DNA of 64,000 nt, taken from NCBI RefSeq assembly GCF_000372645.1, contig NZ_APMP01000004.1, forward strand, positions 62,001 through 126,000, written 5' to 3'. Positions within the stretch are counted from its first letter, which is position 1. Each line of letters starts with the position of its first letter. The stretch is from Caulobacter vibrioides OR37 (GTDB taxonomy: Bacteria > Pseudomonadota > Alphaproteobacteria > Caulobacterales > Caulobacteraceae). The translations under genes were made by a program, and so were the position numbers. Shown in pieces: positions 45,604-55,762 of the stretch. The notes under the pieces are model-generated. The model was not told where the DNA came from, did not search any database, and was given only the letters and a program-made list of their open reading frames with translations.

Positions 45604-47457
45604 TCAGCCGCGCTCGACCTGGCTGATGTCGCGCACCGCGCCGCGGGCGGCGTTGGTGGTCATGGCGGCGTAGGCGCGCAGGGCGGGCGAAACCTCGCGC
45701 TTGCGATCCTTCGGCTTCCAGGCGTCCTTGCCTCGGGCCAGCTGAGCGGCGCGGCGTTCGGCCAGGACGTCCTCGGCGACCTCCAGGGTGATCCCCCGGT
45801 TGGGGATGTCGATCAGGATGGAGTCGCCGGTCTCGACCAGGGCGATCAACCCGCCCTCGCCCGCCTCCGGCGAGACGTGACCGATCGACAGGCCCGAGGT
45901 GCCGCCCGAGAAGCGACCGTCGGTGATCAGGGCGCAGGCCGCGCCCAGGCCCTTCGATTTCAGATAGGTCGTCGGGTACAGCATCTCCTGCATACCCGGG
46001 CCGCCCTTGGGTCCCTCGTAGCGGATCACAACGACCTCGCCGGCCTTGACCTGACCGCCCAGGATGCCGCTGACGGCGGTCTCCTGGCTCTCGAAGACGC
46101 GGGCCGTTCCCCGGAACGTCAGGATCGACTCGTCGACCCCGGCGGTCTTCACGATGCAGCCCTCGGGGGCCAGGTTGCCGAACAGCACGGCCAGGCCGCC
46201 GTCCTTGGAGAACGGGTGCGCGACCGAGCGAATGACGCCCTTCTCGCGATCCAGGTCCAGCTCTTCCCAGCGGGCGGCCTGGCTGAATGCGACCTGGGTC
46301 GGCTTGCCGCCCGGCGCGGCGCGGAAGAACGTCTGGGCCGTGGCGTTATTGGCGCGCCCGATATCCCAGCGAGCCAGGGCCTCCCCCAGGGTCGCGGCGT
46401 GGACGGTCGGCTGGCCGACGTCGATCAGGCCGCCGCGCTCCAGTTCGCCCAGGATCGACATGACGCCGCCGGCGCGGTGGACATCCTCCATGTGCACGTC
46501 GCTCTTGGCCGGCGCCACCTTGCAGAGGCAGGGCACCCGGCGCGACAGGCGGTCGATGTCGGCCATGCCGAAGTCGACCCCGCCCTCGCTGGCGGCGGCC
46601 AGCAGGTGCAGCACGGTGTTGGTCGAGCCGCCCATGGCGATGTCCAGGCTCATGGCGTTCTCGAACGCCGCCCGCGTGGCGATCCCGCGCGGCAGGGCCG
46701 TGACGTCCTCCTGCTCGTACCAGCGCTGACAGAGGTCGACGACCAGGCGGCCGGCTTCCTTGAACAGGGCCTCGCGGTCGGCGTGGGTGGCCAGGACCGA
46801 GCCGTTGCCGGGCAGCGACAGGCCCAGGGCTTCGGTCAGGCAGTTCATCGAATTGGCGGTGAACATGCCCGAGCAGGAACCGCAGGTCGGACAAGCGGCC
46901 TTCTCGATCGCGGCCACTTCCTCGTCGGAATACTTGTCGTCCGCGGCCACGACCATGGCGTCGACCAGGTCCAGCGCGCGGATCGCGCCCTTGACCTGCA
47001 CTTTTCCGGCCTCCATCGGCCCGCCGGAGACGAACACCACCGGGATGTTCAGCCGCATCGCCGCCATCAGCATCCCGGGGGTGATCTTGTCGCAGTTCGA
47101 GATGCAGACCAGAGCGTCGGCGCAGTGGGCGTTGACCATGTACTCGACGCTGTCGGCGATCAGCTCGCGGCTGGGCAGCGAATACAGCATCCCGCCGTGG
47201 CCCATGGCGATGCCGTCGTCGACGGCGATGGTGTTGAACTCCTTGGCCACGCCGCCGGCCGCTTCGATCTCGCGGGCGACCAGTTGGCCCAGGTCCTTCA
47301 GGTGCACATGGCCGGGCACGAACTGGGTGAAGCTATTGGCCACGGCGATGATCGGCTTGCCGAAATCCTCGTCCTTCATGCCCGTGGCGCGCCAGAGCCC
47401 GCGCGCGCCGGCCATGTTGCGGCCATGGGTGGAGGTCCGCGAGCGATAGGGAGGCAT
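45604..47457 (-). CDS. ilvD: Dihydroxy-acid dehydratase
   Basis: Iron-sulfur enzyme of valine, leucine and isoleucine synthesis that converts dihydroxy acids to 2-keto acids; 617 residues, normal length. Cluster cysteines lie in [13 protein letters not shown] near 117-129 and [15 protein letters not shown] near 189-203; [15 protein letters not shown] text near the end ([17 protein letters not shown]) is the second signature. It is divergent from a LysR gene. Confidence 0.97.
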   Translation of the reverse strand: MPPYRSRTSTHGRNMAGARGLWRATGMKDEDFGKPIIAVANSFTQFVPGHVHLKDLGQLVAREIEAAGGVAKEFNTIAVDDGIAMGHGGMLYSLPSRELIADSVEYMVNAHCADALVCISNCDKITPGMLMAAMRLNIPVVFVSGGPMEAGKVQVKGAIRALDLVDAMVVAADDKYSDEEVAAIEKAACPTCGSCSGMFTANSMNCLTEALGLSLPGNGSVLATHADREALFKEAGRLVVDLCQRWYEQEDVTALPRGIATRAAFENAMSLDIAMGGSTNTVLHLLAAASEGGVDFGMADIDRLSRRVPCLCKVAPAKSDVHMEDVHRAGGVMSILGELERGGLIDVGQPTVHAATLGEALARWDIGRANNATAQTFFRAAPGGKPTQVAFSQAARWEELDLDREKGVIRSVAHPFSKDGGLAVLFGNLAPEGCIVKTAGVDESILTFRGTARVFESQETAVSGILGGQVKAGEVVVIRYEGPKGGPGMQEMLYPTTYLKSKGLGAACALITDGRFSGGTSGLSIGHVSPEAGEGGLIALVETGDSILIDIPNRGITLEVAEDVLAERRAAQLARGKDAWKPKDRKREVSPALRAYAAMTTNAARGAVRDISQVERG

Positions 47458-47524
47458 GGGAAATTCCGTTTTTGACGTTCGGTCTTTTAAGCCGGCTCAT
47501 ACCGAGATCAAAATATATTACTTA

Positions 47525-47538
47525 GACCTCATTAGGTC
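47525..47538. promoter_or_regulatory. Palindrome between ilvD and LysR gene
   Basis: GACCTCATTAGGTC, perfect 5-bp arms with a 4-base centre, 14 bases before the LysR start and 67 bases from ilvD. It sits in an AT-rich patch (ATATATTAC just upstream) in a GC-rich genome. Probably an autoregulatory site of the LysR protein, which classically has T-N11-A dyads. Confidence 0.5.
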
Positions 47539-47552
47539 GCTATACATATCAA

Positions 47553-48476
47553 ATGGACGTACGGCAGTTCCGCCACTTCGCCGCCGTGGCCGAGACCCTG
47601 CACTTCGGCCGGGCGGCCGAGCGGCTGGGCATGACGCAACCCCCGCTCAGCCAGTCGATCATGGCGCTGGAGCGCGAGCTGGGCGCGCCGCTGTTCGTCC
47701 GCACCAAGCGCCATGTCCGCCTCACCGCTCTGGGCGAGCAGTGGCTGCCACGCGTGCTGGAGGCCCTGGCCGCCGTCGATGACCTGCCCCATACCGCGCG
47801 GCGGCTGCGCGACGGCCAGACCGGACGGCTGTCGCTGTCGTTCGTCAGCACCGCCGACTACAGCGTCCTGCCATCTCTGGTCCGCCGGTATTCCCAGGCC
47901 TATCCCGAGGTCGAGATCCAGCTGGTCGAGGCCACCAGCGACGTGCAGCTTCCGGCCCTGGTCGCGGGCGAGCGCCACGCCGGCATCATCATCCCGCCCG
48001 CCGACCGGGCCCTTCCGCCCAGCCTGATCTATCGCCGCCTGCTGAGCGAGCCGCTGATCGCCGCCGTGCCCAACGCCTGGATCGACGAGGGCCGGATCGC
48101 CAGCGACGCCGGGATCACGCGCGCGGAGGTGCTGGCGTCGCCGCTGATCCTGTTCCCCAAGCAGGTGGCGCCGGCCTTCCATGACCTGGTGACCGGCTAC
48201 TACGCCGCCCTGGGCGGCACGGCGCGGATCGTCCAGGAGGCGATCCAGATGCAGACCATCATCAGCCTGGTCTCCAGCGGCTTGGGGATGGCGCTGGTGC
48301 CCGCCTCGCTGCGCAATCTGGCGCGGGCCGGCGTGCGCTACGCGCCCCTGGCCGGCGCGGCGCCGCGCCTGGAGACGGGCTTGGCCTGGCGAAGCGGCGA
48401 AACGCCGCCAACCCTGGCCAACTTCCTGCGCCTGCTGGACGCGGAGTCGCCAAGCCTCGCCGATGGATCTATCTAG
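47553..48476 (+). CDS. LysR-family regulator
   Basis: A 307-residue LysR protein with an N-terminal HTH (LHFGRAAERLGMTQPPLSQSIM) and effector domain. It is divergent from ilvD and only 5 bases ahead of a response regulator gene, so it could regulate either ilvD or the efflux genes downstream. Its sequence resembles the BenM/CatM-type opening (MDVRQFRHFAAVAE) of aromatic-responsive regulators, suggesting an aromatic effector; that is inference. Confidence 0.88.
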   Translation: MDVRQFRHFAAVAETLHFGRAAERLGMTQPPLSQSIMALERELGAPLFVRTKRHVRLTALGEQWLPRVLEALAAVDDLPHTARRLRDGQTGRLSLSFVSTADYSVLPSLVRRYSQAYPEVEIQLVEATSDVQLPALVAGERHAGIIIPPADRALPPSLIYRRLLSEPLIAAVPNAWIDEGRIASDAGITRAEVLASPLILFPKQVAPAFHDLVTGYYAALGGTARIVQEAIQMQTIISLVSSGLGMALVPASLRNLARAGVRYAPLAGAAPRLETGLAWRSGETPPTLANFLRLLDAESPSLADGSI

Positions 48477-48481
48477 GGCGA

Positions 48482-49174
48482 ATGCCCAAGATCCTGGCCA
48501 TCGAGGATGATCCGACCACCGGACGCGAGATCGTCACCGAGCTCGAACAGCACGGCTTCGAGGTCGAGTGGGTGGCCGATGGACGCGATGGCCTCATCCG
48601 CGCCGTCAGTGGCGACTTCGACGCCATCACCCTGGATCGAATGCTGCCGCGCCTCGACGGCCTGGCCATCGTCACCGTGATGCGGAGCACCGGCGTCGAC
48701 ACGCCCGTGCTGATGGTCAGCGCGCTAAGCGACGTCGACGAGCGGGTCCGGGGCCTGAGGGCCGGCGGCGACGACTATCTGACCAAGCCCTTCGCCTCGG
48801 AGGAGCTGGCCGCGCGGCTGGAGGTGCTGCTGCGTCGCCGCGCCACGGCGCCGCCGTTGACCCAGCTGACGGTCGGGGATCTGGAGATCGACCTCCTGGG
48901 CCGCGTCGCCCGCAGGGCCGGCGTCGACATCAAGCTGATGCCGACCGAGTTCAAGCTGCTGGAGTTCATGGCCCGCAACAGCGGTCAGGTCCTGACCCGG
49001 ACCATGATCTTCGAGGCCATCTGGGGCTATCACTTCGATCCAGGAACAAACCTGATCGACGTGCACATGGGCCGGCTGCGGCGCAAGGTCGATCGGCCCG
49101 GCCAACCGACCTTGATCCACACGATCCGCGGCTCTGGCTACGCGCTGAACCCTCCCGAACAGCCATGGCGCTGA
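48482..49174 (+). CDS. OmpR-family response regulator
   Basis: A 230-residue regulator with all key receiver residues: EDD near 7-9, phospho-acceptor in ITLDRMLPRLDG, the switch serine in MVSALS and lysine in YLTKPFASEE; winged helix with LIDVHMGRLRRKV. It overlaps the kinase gene by 10 bases. It probably activates the RND operon downstream. Confidence 0.93.
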   Translation: MPKILAIEDDPTTGREIVTELEQHGFEVEWVADGRDGLIRAVSGDFDAITLDRMLPRLDGLAIVTVMRSTGVDTPVLMVSALSDVDERVRGLRAGGDDYLTKPFASEELAARLEVLLRRRATAPPLTQLTVGDLEIDLLGRVARRAGVDIKLMPTEFKLLEFMARNSGQVLTRTMIFEAIWGYHFDPGTNLIDVHMGRLRRKVDRPGQPTLIHTIRGSGYALNPPEQPWR

Positions 49175-50526
49175 ACAGCCGGTTCTGGCGCACGACGCCC
49201 TTTCAACTGACCGTGCTGCACGGGCTGGTGTTCGCCGTGGCGGTCATGGCGCTTCTGGGCCTGATCTACGCCCGCACGGCCGGCTATATGACCCGGCAGA
49301 TCGACGCCATCGTGCTGAGCGAGGCCCACGCCCTGGCCAAGCCCGGCCCCGATGGCCTGCCCGACCGTGTGCAGGCGGCGGTCAAGGCCGACGAGCGGGC
49401 CATCGCCTACTATGCCCTGTTCTCGGCCGACGGCGTCTGGATCGCCGGCAACGTCCGCGCCTTGCCCGCCGGCATGATTCCGGACGGCAAGCCGCGCGTG
49501 CTGAAGGGCCCCGCCTTCCTGCCTGGCGCGCGAGCGGTCGTGCTGCGCCTGCCCTGGGGCGAGCAACTGTTCGTCGGGCACGACGCCAAGGTGCTGAGCG
49601 GCCTGCGCGAGATCATCGTCGAGGCTCTGCTGGTCAGCGGCGCGCTGATCCTGGTGTTGGGCCTGATCGCCGCCGCCGCGCTCAGCGCCCAGCCGCTGCG
49701 GCGGATCGAGAGCCTGCGCGTCGCGAGCCAGGCCGCGCTGAGCGGCGCCGTGGGCGTGCGGCTGCCCGTCTCGCCCCGGCGCGACGAGATCGACATGCTG
49801 GCCAACCTGGCCAACGCGATGATGGACGAGAGCGAGCGCCTGCTGTGGGAGGTCAAGAGCGTCGGCGACAACATCGCCCACGACCTGCGCACGCCGCTGA
49901 ACCGCCTGCGCGCCCTGCTCTACCGGGTCAGCCAGGAAACCTCGCTGACGCCCGCCGACGCCGCGATGATCGAACAGGCCCTGGCCGAGACCGACGCCCT
50001 GTTGTCGCGGTTCCGCGCCTTGCTACGCATCGGCGAAATCGAGCGCTGCGACCGCCGAGCGGGCGTCAAGCCGGTGCGGCTGCAAGAAGTGCTGGCCCAT
50101 GCCGGCGAGCTCTACGAACCCCTGGCCGAGGATCGAGGCGTCGCCTTCTCGATCGCGCTGGATCCCGACGCCCCCATGGTCGAAGCCGACGCCGATCTGC
50201 TGTTCGAGGCCGTCGGCAATCTGATCGACAACGCCCTGAAATTCACGCCGCCCGGCGGGACCGTGCGCGTGCGGCTGATCACCCTGGCGCAGGGGCCGCG
50301 ACTGGAGGTCGCCGACGACGGTCCGGGCGTTGATCCGCAGGAGCGCGACGCGGTGCTGAACCGCTTTCATCGCGGACGACGCACGCTGGATACGCCAGGT
50401 TCGGGCCTAGGCCTTAGCATCGTCGCGGCGGTCGCGCGCCTCCACCAGTTCACCCTCACCCTGAGCGACGCCAAGCCGGGCCTGGTGGTGTCTCTGGACT
50501 GCTGGCCACGCCGTTTGGAGGCCTGA
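49165..50526 (+). CDS. Sensor histidine kinase of the efflux locus
   Basis: Membrane kinase of 453 residues with two hydrophobic segments (near 12-35 and 150-175), a short periplasmic sensor between, HAMP, H-box NIAHDLRTPLNRLR, N-box NLIDNALKFTPPGG, G1 VADDGPG and G2 GSGLGLSIVA. The start overlaps the regulator stop. A longer frame to 48568 is a shadow of the regulator gene and rejected. Confidence 0.93.
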   Translation: MALNSRFWRTTPFQLTVLHGLVFAVAVMALLGLIYARTAGYMTRQIDAIVLSEAHALAKPGPDGLPDRVQAAVKADERAIAYYALFSADGVWIAGNVRALPAGMIPDGKPRVLKGPAFLPGARAVVLRLPWGEQLFVGHDAKVLSGLREIIVEALLVSGALILVLGLIAAAALSAQPLRRIESLRVASQAALSGAVGVRLPVSPRRDEIDMLANLANAMMDESERLLWEVKSVGDNIAHDLRTPLNRLRALLYRVSQETSLTPADAAMIEQALAETDALLSRFRALLRIGEIERCDRRAGVKPVRLQEVLAHAGELYEPLAEDRGVAFSIALDPDAPMVEADADLLFEAVGNLIDNALKFTPPGGTVRVRLITLAQGPRLEVADDGPGVDPQERDAVLNRFHRGRRTLDTPGSGLGLSIVAAVARLHQFTLTLSDAKPGLVVSLDCWPRRLEA

Positions 50527-50529
50527 GGC

Positions 50530-51198
50530 GTGCGGGTGCTGCACCTGAGCCCGCGTCGGCGCGACGACTACCTAGCCCGCGCGCTGGTCGAGGCCGGCCA
50601 TGTGGTCGAGACGGCGTCCGACGAGGCCGAGGCCCTTCTGCTATGCGCCGAAGCCGCGTTCGACGCCGTGGTGCTGGAAGCCCAGGATCTGGCCCACGCG
50701 CCGCTAGGCCGGCTGGCGAGCGCCGCCGCGCCCGCCGCCCTTGCCCTTGTGCTGGACGAGGCGCGATCGGCCGAGCGCGCCCGCGCCCTGCGCGAGGGCG
50801 CCGACGCCTGCTTTGTCCGGCCCGTTCACTTCAGAGAGTTCGAGGCCCGCCTCGCCGCGCTGGTCCGCCTGACGCCGCACCCGTCCGCCGCGGAGACGTC
50901 CGCGAGCGGCGCTCGCCCTCGACTCGCGCTGGACCCCGCCCTGCGCGCCGCGCGCCTGGCGGGCCGGAGCCTTGTCCTGACCAGCGGCGAGTATCGCCTG
51001 CTCGACTACATGGCCGCCCGCGCCGGCGAGATTGTCGAGGCCGAACGCCTGCTCCGCGACGTCTGGGGCGAGCAGGATGATCCGCACCCAGACCAAGTCC
51101 GCAGCGCCGTCGCCCGTCTTCGTCGCAAGCTCTCGCAAAGCCTGGGCGCGCCCCTGCTGTCCACGGTGCGCGGCCACGGCTATCGCCTCGAAATCTGA
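50530..51198 (+). CDS. Atypical OmpR-family regulator with degenerate receiver
   Basis: A 222-residue protein whose C-terminal winged helix is intact (TSGEYRLLDYMAAR, QVRSAVARLRRKL, VRGHGYRLEI), but whose receiver is altered. The acidic pocket after strand 1 is replaced (LHLSPRRRDD), the phospho-acceptor region reads FDAVVLEAQDLA with Glu at the usual Asp position, and the conserved Lys is Arg in CFVRPVHF. It is therefore unlikely to be phosphorylated normally and may act constitutively or bind another signal. GTG start 3 bases after the kinase stop; it precedes the pump gene. Confidence 0.88.
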   Translation: MRVLHLSPRRRDDYLARALVEAGHVVETASDEAEALLLCAEAAFDAVVLEAQDLAHAPLGRLASAAAPAALALVLDEARSAERARALREGADACFVRPVHFREFEARLAALVRLTPHPSAAETSASGARPRLALDPALRAARLAGRSLVLTSGEYRLLDYMAARAGEIVEAERLLRDVWGEQDDPHPDQVRSAVARLRRKLSQSLGAPLLSTVRGHGYRLEI

Positions 51199-51227
51199 CT
51201 AAAAGAATTTTCATCCAGCCGACGCGT

Positions 51228-51245
51228 CCGGTTTAGGCGAACCGG
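51228..51245. promoter_or_regulatory. Inverted repeat before the second RND operon
   Basis: CCGGTT-TAGGCG-AACCGG, a perfect 6-6-6 inverted repeat 30 bases after the degenerate regulator stop and 119 bases before the pump start. It may be an operator or a weak stem in the leader. Confidence 0.35.
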
Positions 51246-51363
51246 CGCATCAGCCAAACCAGACGCCTCTTCCCCCACCAGAAGCGTCGCCCGCGCCGAC
51301 GACGCCCCATTCCCCCCCGCGTCGTCGCGCGGGCAGTTTTCCGGAAATCGGAGCCGGCCTGCT

Positions 51364-54300
51364 TTGAACGCTCTCGTCCGTATCGCCCTGCAGCGCCCCT
51401 ATACGTTCATTGTCATGGCGCTGCTGATCACGATCTTCGGCGTGCTGGCCGCCCTTGGCGCTCCGACCGACATCTTCCCCGAGATCAAGGTGCCCGTCAT
51501 CGGGGTGGCCTGGCAGTACGCCGGCCTGTCGCCGAACGAAATGGCCGGCCGCATCGTCACACCCTATGAGCGGGTGCTGTCGACGACGGTCAACGACATC
51601 GACCACATCGAAAGCCAATCGCTGCCCGGCATCGGCGTCGTGAAGATCTACTTCCAGCCCGGCGTCGACATCCGCACGGCGACGGCCCAGGTGACCTCGA
51701 TCTCCCAGACCGCGGTCAAGCAGATGCCCGCTGGCACGACCCCACCGCTGATCATCAACTACAGCGCCGCCACGGTGCCGATCCTGCAGCTGGCCCAGTC
51801 GGGGAAGGGCCTGTCGGAACAGAAGCTGTTCGACCTGTCGCAGACCGTCGTGCGGCCCGGCCTGATCAGCGTTCCGGGGGCGGCGATCCCCTATCCCTAT
51901 GGCGGCAAGGTGCGCCAGATCCAGATCGATCTGGACCCCGTGGCGCTGCAGTCGAAGGGCCTTTCGGCGCAGGATGTCTCCAACGCCATCGCCGCCCAGA
52001 ACCAGATCCTGCCCGCTGGCACGGTCAAGATCGGCACGTTCCAGTACAACGTCCAACTCAACGACGCGGCCCAGACGATCGAGGAGCTCAACAATCTGCC
52101 GATCAAGGTCGCCGGCGGCGCCACGGTCTATATCCGCGACGTCGCCACCGTTCGCGACGGCGCCCCGCCCCAGACCAATGTCGTTCACGTCGATGGTCAG
52201 CGCGCGGTGCTGTCGACGATCCTGAAGAACGGCTCGGCCTCGACCCTGGCCATCGTCCAAGGCATCAAGGATCGCCTGCCGGCCATCAAGGAAACCCTGC
52301 CCGACGAATTCAAGATCACCCCGCTGAACGACCAGTCGCTGTTCGTGAAGGGGGCGATCTCGGGCGTCGTGCGCGAAGGCGTCATCGCCGCGGCCCTGAC
52401 CAGCCTGATGATCCTGCTGTTCCTGGGCAGCTGGCGCTCGACCGTGATCATCGCCGTCTCGATCCCACTGGCCATTTTGGCGGCCATCGCCGCCCTGACC
52501 GCCATCGGCCAGACGATGAACATCATGACCCTGGGCGGCCTGGCCCTGGCCGTCGGCATCCTGGTCGACGACGCCACGGTGACGATCGAGAACATCAACT
52601 GGCACCTGGAGCACGGCAAGGACGTCCGCACCGCCATTCTCGATGGCGCCCAGCAGATCGTCGTCCCCGCCTTCGTCTCGCTGCTCTGCATCTGCATTGT
52701 GTTCGTGCCGATGTTCATGCTGAAGGGCGTGGCCGGCTTCCTGTTCGTGCCGATGGCCGAGGCCGTCGTCTTCGCGATGATCGCGTCGTTCATCCTGTCG
52801 CGGACCCTGGTCCCGACCCTGGCGATGTATCTGCTCAAGCCCCATACGCCCGAGCGCCTGGACTACGAGCACGAGGCCGAGCACGGTCACGCCGGCGCGC
52901 CGTCGCGTAATCCGCTGGTCCGCTTCCAACGCGCTTTCGAAACCAGCTTCGGCCAAGTGCGCGAGGGCTATCGCGACTTGCTGCGGATGGCGCTGGGCTC
53001 CAGCCGCGTGTTCATCCTCGGCTTCATGGCCATCATCGTGGTGTCGTTCGCCCTGGTTCCGATGCTGGGCCGCAATTTCTTCCCGTCGGTGGACGCGGGC
53101 CAGATCACCCTGCACGTCCGCGCGCCCGTGGGCACGCGCCTGGACGACGCCTCGCTGCTGTTCGGTCGCGTCCAGGACGCGATCCGCCAGGTCGTGCCGC
53201 CCGACGAGCTGAACTCGATGGTCGACAACATCGGCATCCCGAACAGCGCCATCAACATGGTCTACAGCAACTCGGGCCTGATCGGACCGCAGGACGGCGA
53301 CATCTTCGTCAGCCTCAAGCCCGAGCACCACCCGACCGCCGCCTACGTCAAGCGCCTGCGCGAGGACCTGCCGCGCCAGTTCCCCGGGACGACCTTCTCG
53401 TTCCTGCCGGCCGACATCATCAGCCAGATCCTGAATTTCGGCGCCCCGGCGCCGATCGATCTCCAGATCGCGGGGCCGAACGCCCAGGCCAACCGCGCCT
53501 ATGCCGAGAAGATCATGCGTCGCCTGCGCGGCATCCAGGGGCTGGCGGACCTGCGTCTTCAGCAGCCCGCCGGCGCGCCGCAGCTGCGCGTCGACGTCGA
53601 CCGCTCGCGCATGGCGCAGTTGGGCCTGACCGAGCGCGACGTGACCAATAGCGTCGTGGCCTCCCTGGCCGGCAGTTCGCAGGTCTCGCCGACCTTCTGG
53701 CTGAACCCCAAGAATGGCGTGTCCTATCCGATCGTCGCCCAGGTGCCGGAATACCGGATGAACTCACTGGCGGACCTGGAGAACATCCCGATCACGGGCG
53801 GAAGCAAGGACACCCAGATCCTGGGCGGCCTGGGCGTGATCCGACGCGATAGCGCGCCGGCCGTGGTGAGCCACTATGACATCCAGCCGGTGCTCGACAT
53901 CTACGCCACGACCCAGGGCCGCGACCTGGGCGCGGTCAGCGCCGACATCGAAAAGGTGCTCAAGGACCTGGCCGCCGAGCGTCCGAAGGGCGCGACGGTG
54001 AACCTGCGCGGCCAGATGGTGACCATGAACACCGCGTTCTCGGGCCTGATCTTCGGCCTGATCGCGGCGATCGTGCTGATCTACCTGCTGATCGTCGTGA
54101 ACTTCCAGTCATGGCTGGACCCGTTCGTGATCATCACCGCCCTGCCCGCCGCCCTGGCCGGCATCGTCTGGATGCTGTTCGCCACCGGCACGCCCCTATC
54201 GGTGCCCGCCCTGACCGGCGCCATCATGTGCATGGGCGTGGCCACGGCCAATTCGATCCTGGTGATCAGCTTCGCCCGCGAACGGCTGGACGCCACCGGC

Positions 54301-54588
54301 GACCCGCTGCAAGCGGCGATCGAGGCCGGGTTCACGCGTTTCCGCCCAGTGCTGATGACGGCCCTGGCCATGATCATCGGCATGGCGCCCATGGCGCTGG
54401 GCCTGGGCGAAGGCGGCGAACAGAACGCGCCGCTGGGCCGGGCCGTCATCGGCGGGCTGATCTGCGCCACCATCGCCACCCTGTTCTTCGTTCCCGTCGT
54501 TTTCCGCCTCGCCCACGGGCGCAAGGCCGTGCACAGCGCGCCCGCTCCGAACACGGACGGCCCGCTCCTCGGAGAGTCCCATGCCTGA
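51364..54588 (+). CDS. RND efflux pump (second system)
   Basis: Inner-membrane proton-driven transporter of 1074 residues, beginning with RIALQRPYTFIVMALLI and carrying proton-relay aspartates in GILVDDATVTIENINW near 400-415. Twelve membrane segments and two periplasmic loops. The start is a TTG; GGAG is 14 bases upstream. It resembles the branch in which the pump gene precedes the adaptor and overlaps it (8 bases). Substrate unknown. Confidence 0.93.
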   Translation: MNALVRIALQRPYTFIVMALLITIFGVLAALGAPTDIFPEIKVPVIGVAWQYAGLSPNEMAGRIVTPYERVLSTTVNDIDHIESQSLPGIGVVKIYFQPGVDIRTATAQVTSISQTAVKQMPAGTTPPLIINYSAATVPILQLAQSGKGLSEQKLFDLSQTVVRPGLISVPGAAIPYPYGGKVRQIQIDLDPVALQSKGLSAQDVSNAIAAQNQILPAGTVKIGTFQYNVQLNDAAQTIEELNNLPIKVAGGATVYIRDVATVRDGAPPQTNVVHVDGQRAVLSTILKNGSASTLAIVQGIKDRLPAIKETLPDEFKITPLNDQSLFVKGAISGVVREGVIAAALTSLMILLFLGSWRSTVIIAVSIPLAILAAIAALTAIGQTMNIMTLGGLALAVGILVDDATVTIENINWHLEHGKDVRTAILDGAQQIVVPAFVSLLCICIVFVPMFMLKGVAGFLFVPMAEAVVFAMIASFILSRTLVPTLAMYLLKPHTPERLDYEHEAEHGHAGAPSRNPLVRFQRAFETSFGQVREGYRDLLRMALGSSRVFILGFMAIIVVSFALVPMLGRNFFPSVDAGQITLHVRAPVGTRLDDASLLFGRVQDAIRQVVPPDELNSMVDNIGIPNSAINMVYSNSGLIGPQDGDIFVSLKPEHHPTAAYVKRLREDLPRQFPGTTFSFLPADIISQILNFGAPAPIDLQIAGPNAQANRAYAEKIMRRLRGIQGLADLRLQQPAGAPQLRVDVDRSRMAQLGLTERDVTNSVVASLAGSSQVSPTFWLNPKNGVSYPIVAQVPEYRMNSLADLENIPITGGSKDTQILGGLGVIRRDSAPAVVSHYDIQPVLDIYATTQGRDLGAVSADIEKVLKDLAAERPKGATVNLRGQMVTMNTAFSGLIFGLIAAIVLIYLLIVVNFQSWLDPFVIITALPAALAGIVWMLFATGTPLSVPALTGAIMCMGVATANSILVISFARERLDATGDPLQAAIEAGFTRFRPVLMTALAMIIGMAPMALGLGEGGEQNAPLGRAVIGGLICATIATLFFVPVVFRLAHGRKAVHSAPAPNTDGPLLGESHA

Positions 54589-55762
54589 GACCGCTTCCGT
54601 CTCGACGCCCAAGCCGTCCCGCCGTCTCAAGCTGATCGGCGCCGGCGCGGCCTGCGTGGCCGTCGCGGTCGTCGCCGTGGGCGTGGTCACCCGCGTCCAG
54701 GCCGACCAGTCGCTGAAGGCTTGGAACCGAGCCCAGGCCATCCCGACCGTCGGCCTGGCGCCAGTGAAGGGCGGCGGCGCGCGGGATCTCGTCCTGCCCG
54801 GCCAGTTGCAGGCCTTCTACAACGCCCCGATCCACGCCCGCGTCAGCGGCTATCTGAAGCGCTGGTACGTCGATCTCGGCGCGCCGGTGAAGGCGGGCCA
54901 GCTGCTGGCCGAGATCGACACGCCGGACCTCGACCAGCAGGTCCTGCAAGCCCGCGCCAACCTGGCCACCGCCCAGGCCAACCAGCGCCTGTCGTCGATC
55001 ACGGCCAAGCGCTGGGAGGGCCTGGTCGCCCAGGACGCCGTCTCGCGCCAGGAAGCCGACGAGAAAATGGGCGACTTGGCCGCCCGCAACTCGGCCGTTA
55101 ACGCCGCGCGCGCGGACCTTGACCGCCTGTTGGCCCAGCAGTCGTTCAAGCGGATCACCGCGCCGTTCGACGGCGTGGTCACGGCCCGCAACACCGATAT
55201 CGGCCAACTGATCTCGGTCGGCGGGGCGGCCGACACGGCGCTGTTCACGGTGGCCGACCAGAAGAAGCTTCGCGTCTATGTCAGCGTGCCGCAGAACAAT
55301 TCGGCTCTGATCCATCGCGGCCTGACCGCCGCTCTGTCGCTGCCGGAATATCCGGGCCAGACCTTCAAGGCCGTGGTCGTCAACGACGCCCAGGCCGTGG
55401 CCGCCAACGGCGCCATGCTGGTCGAGCTGCAGCTGGACAATCCCGACGGCAAGCTGAAGCCCGGCGGCTACGCCCAGGTCGCCTTCAAGCTGCCCTCCGC
55501 CCCTACGGCGACGACCTTGCCGGCGACCGCGCTGATGTACCTGCACGACACCCCGGCGGTCGCCGTGGTCGGCCCCGACAGCCACGTCCACCTGCGGCCG
55601 GTGAAGATCCAGCGCGATCTCGGAGCCGAGATCGAGATCGGCGCGGGCGTCCAGGCGGGCGACAAGGTGGTCAACAACCCGCCCGAGTCCCTGGCCGACG
55701 GCGATCTGGTGCGCGTGACCAGCGCGCCCGCCAAGGGAGGCGCGGCGAATGCCAAGGGCTGA
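54581..55762 (+). CDS. RND periplasmic adaptor (second system)
   Basis: Membrane-fusion protein of 393 residues with an N-terminal membrane anchor (LIGAGAACVAVAVVAVGVV near 18-36) rather than a lipobox, lipoyl half-motifs VSGYLKRWYVDLGAPVKAGQ and ITAPFDGVVTARNTDIGQ around a helical hairpin. It overlaps the pump gene by 8 bases and the channel gene by 14. Confidence 0.93.
   Translation: MPETASVSTPKPSRRLKLIGAGAACVAVAVVAVGVVTRVQADQSLKAWNRAQAIPTVGLAPVKGGGARDLVLPGQLQAFYNAPIHARVSGYLKRWYVDLGAPVKAGQLLAEIDTPDLDQQVLQARANLATAQANQRLSSITAKRWEGLVAQDAVSRQEADEKMGDLAARNSAVNAARADLDRLLAQQSFKRITAPFDGVVTARNTDIGQLISVGGAADTALFTVADQKKLRVYVSVPQNNSALIHRGLTAALSLPEYPGQTFKAVVVNDAQAVAANGAMLVELQLDNPDGKLKPGGYAQVAFKLPSAPTATTLPATALMYLHDTPAVAVVGPDSHVHLRPVKIQRDLGAEIEIGAGVQAGDKVVNNPPESLADGDLVRVTSAPAKGGAANAKG

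Noticed and set aside
51250..53331. 693-codon minus-strand open frame rich in Asp, Arg and His
   Set aside because: Antisense shadow of the second RND pump gene.
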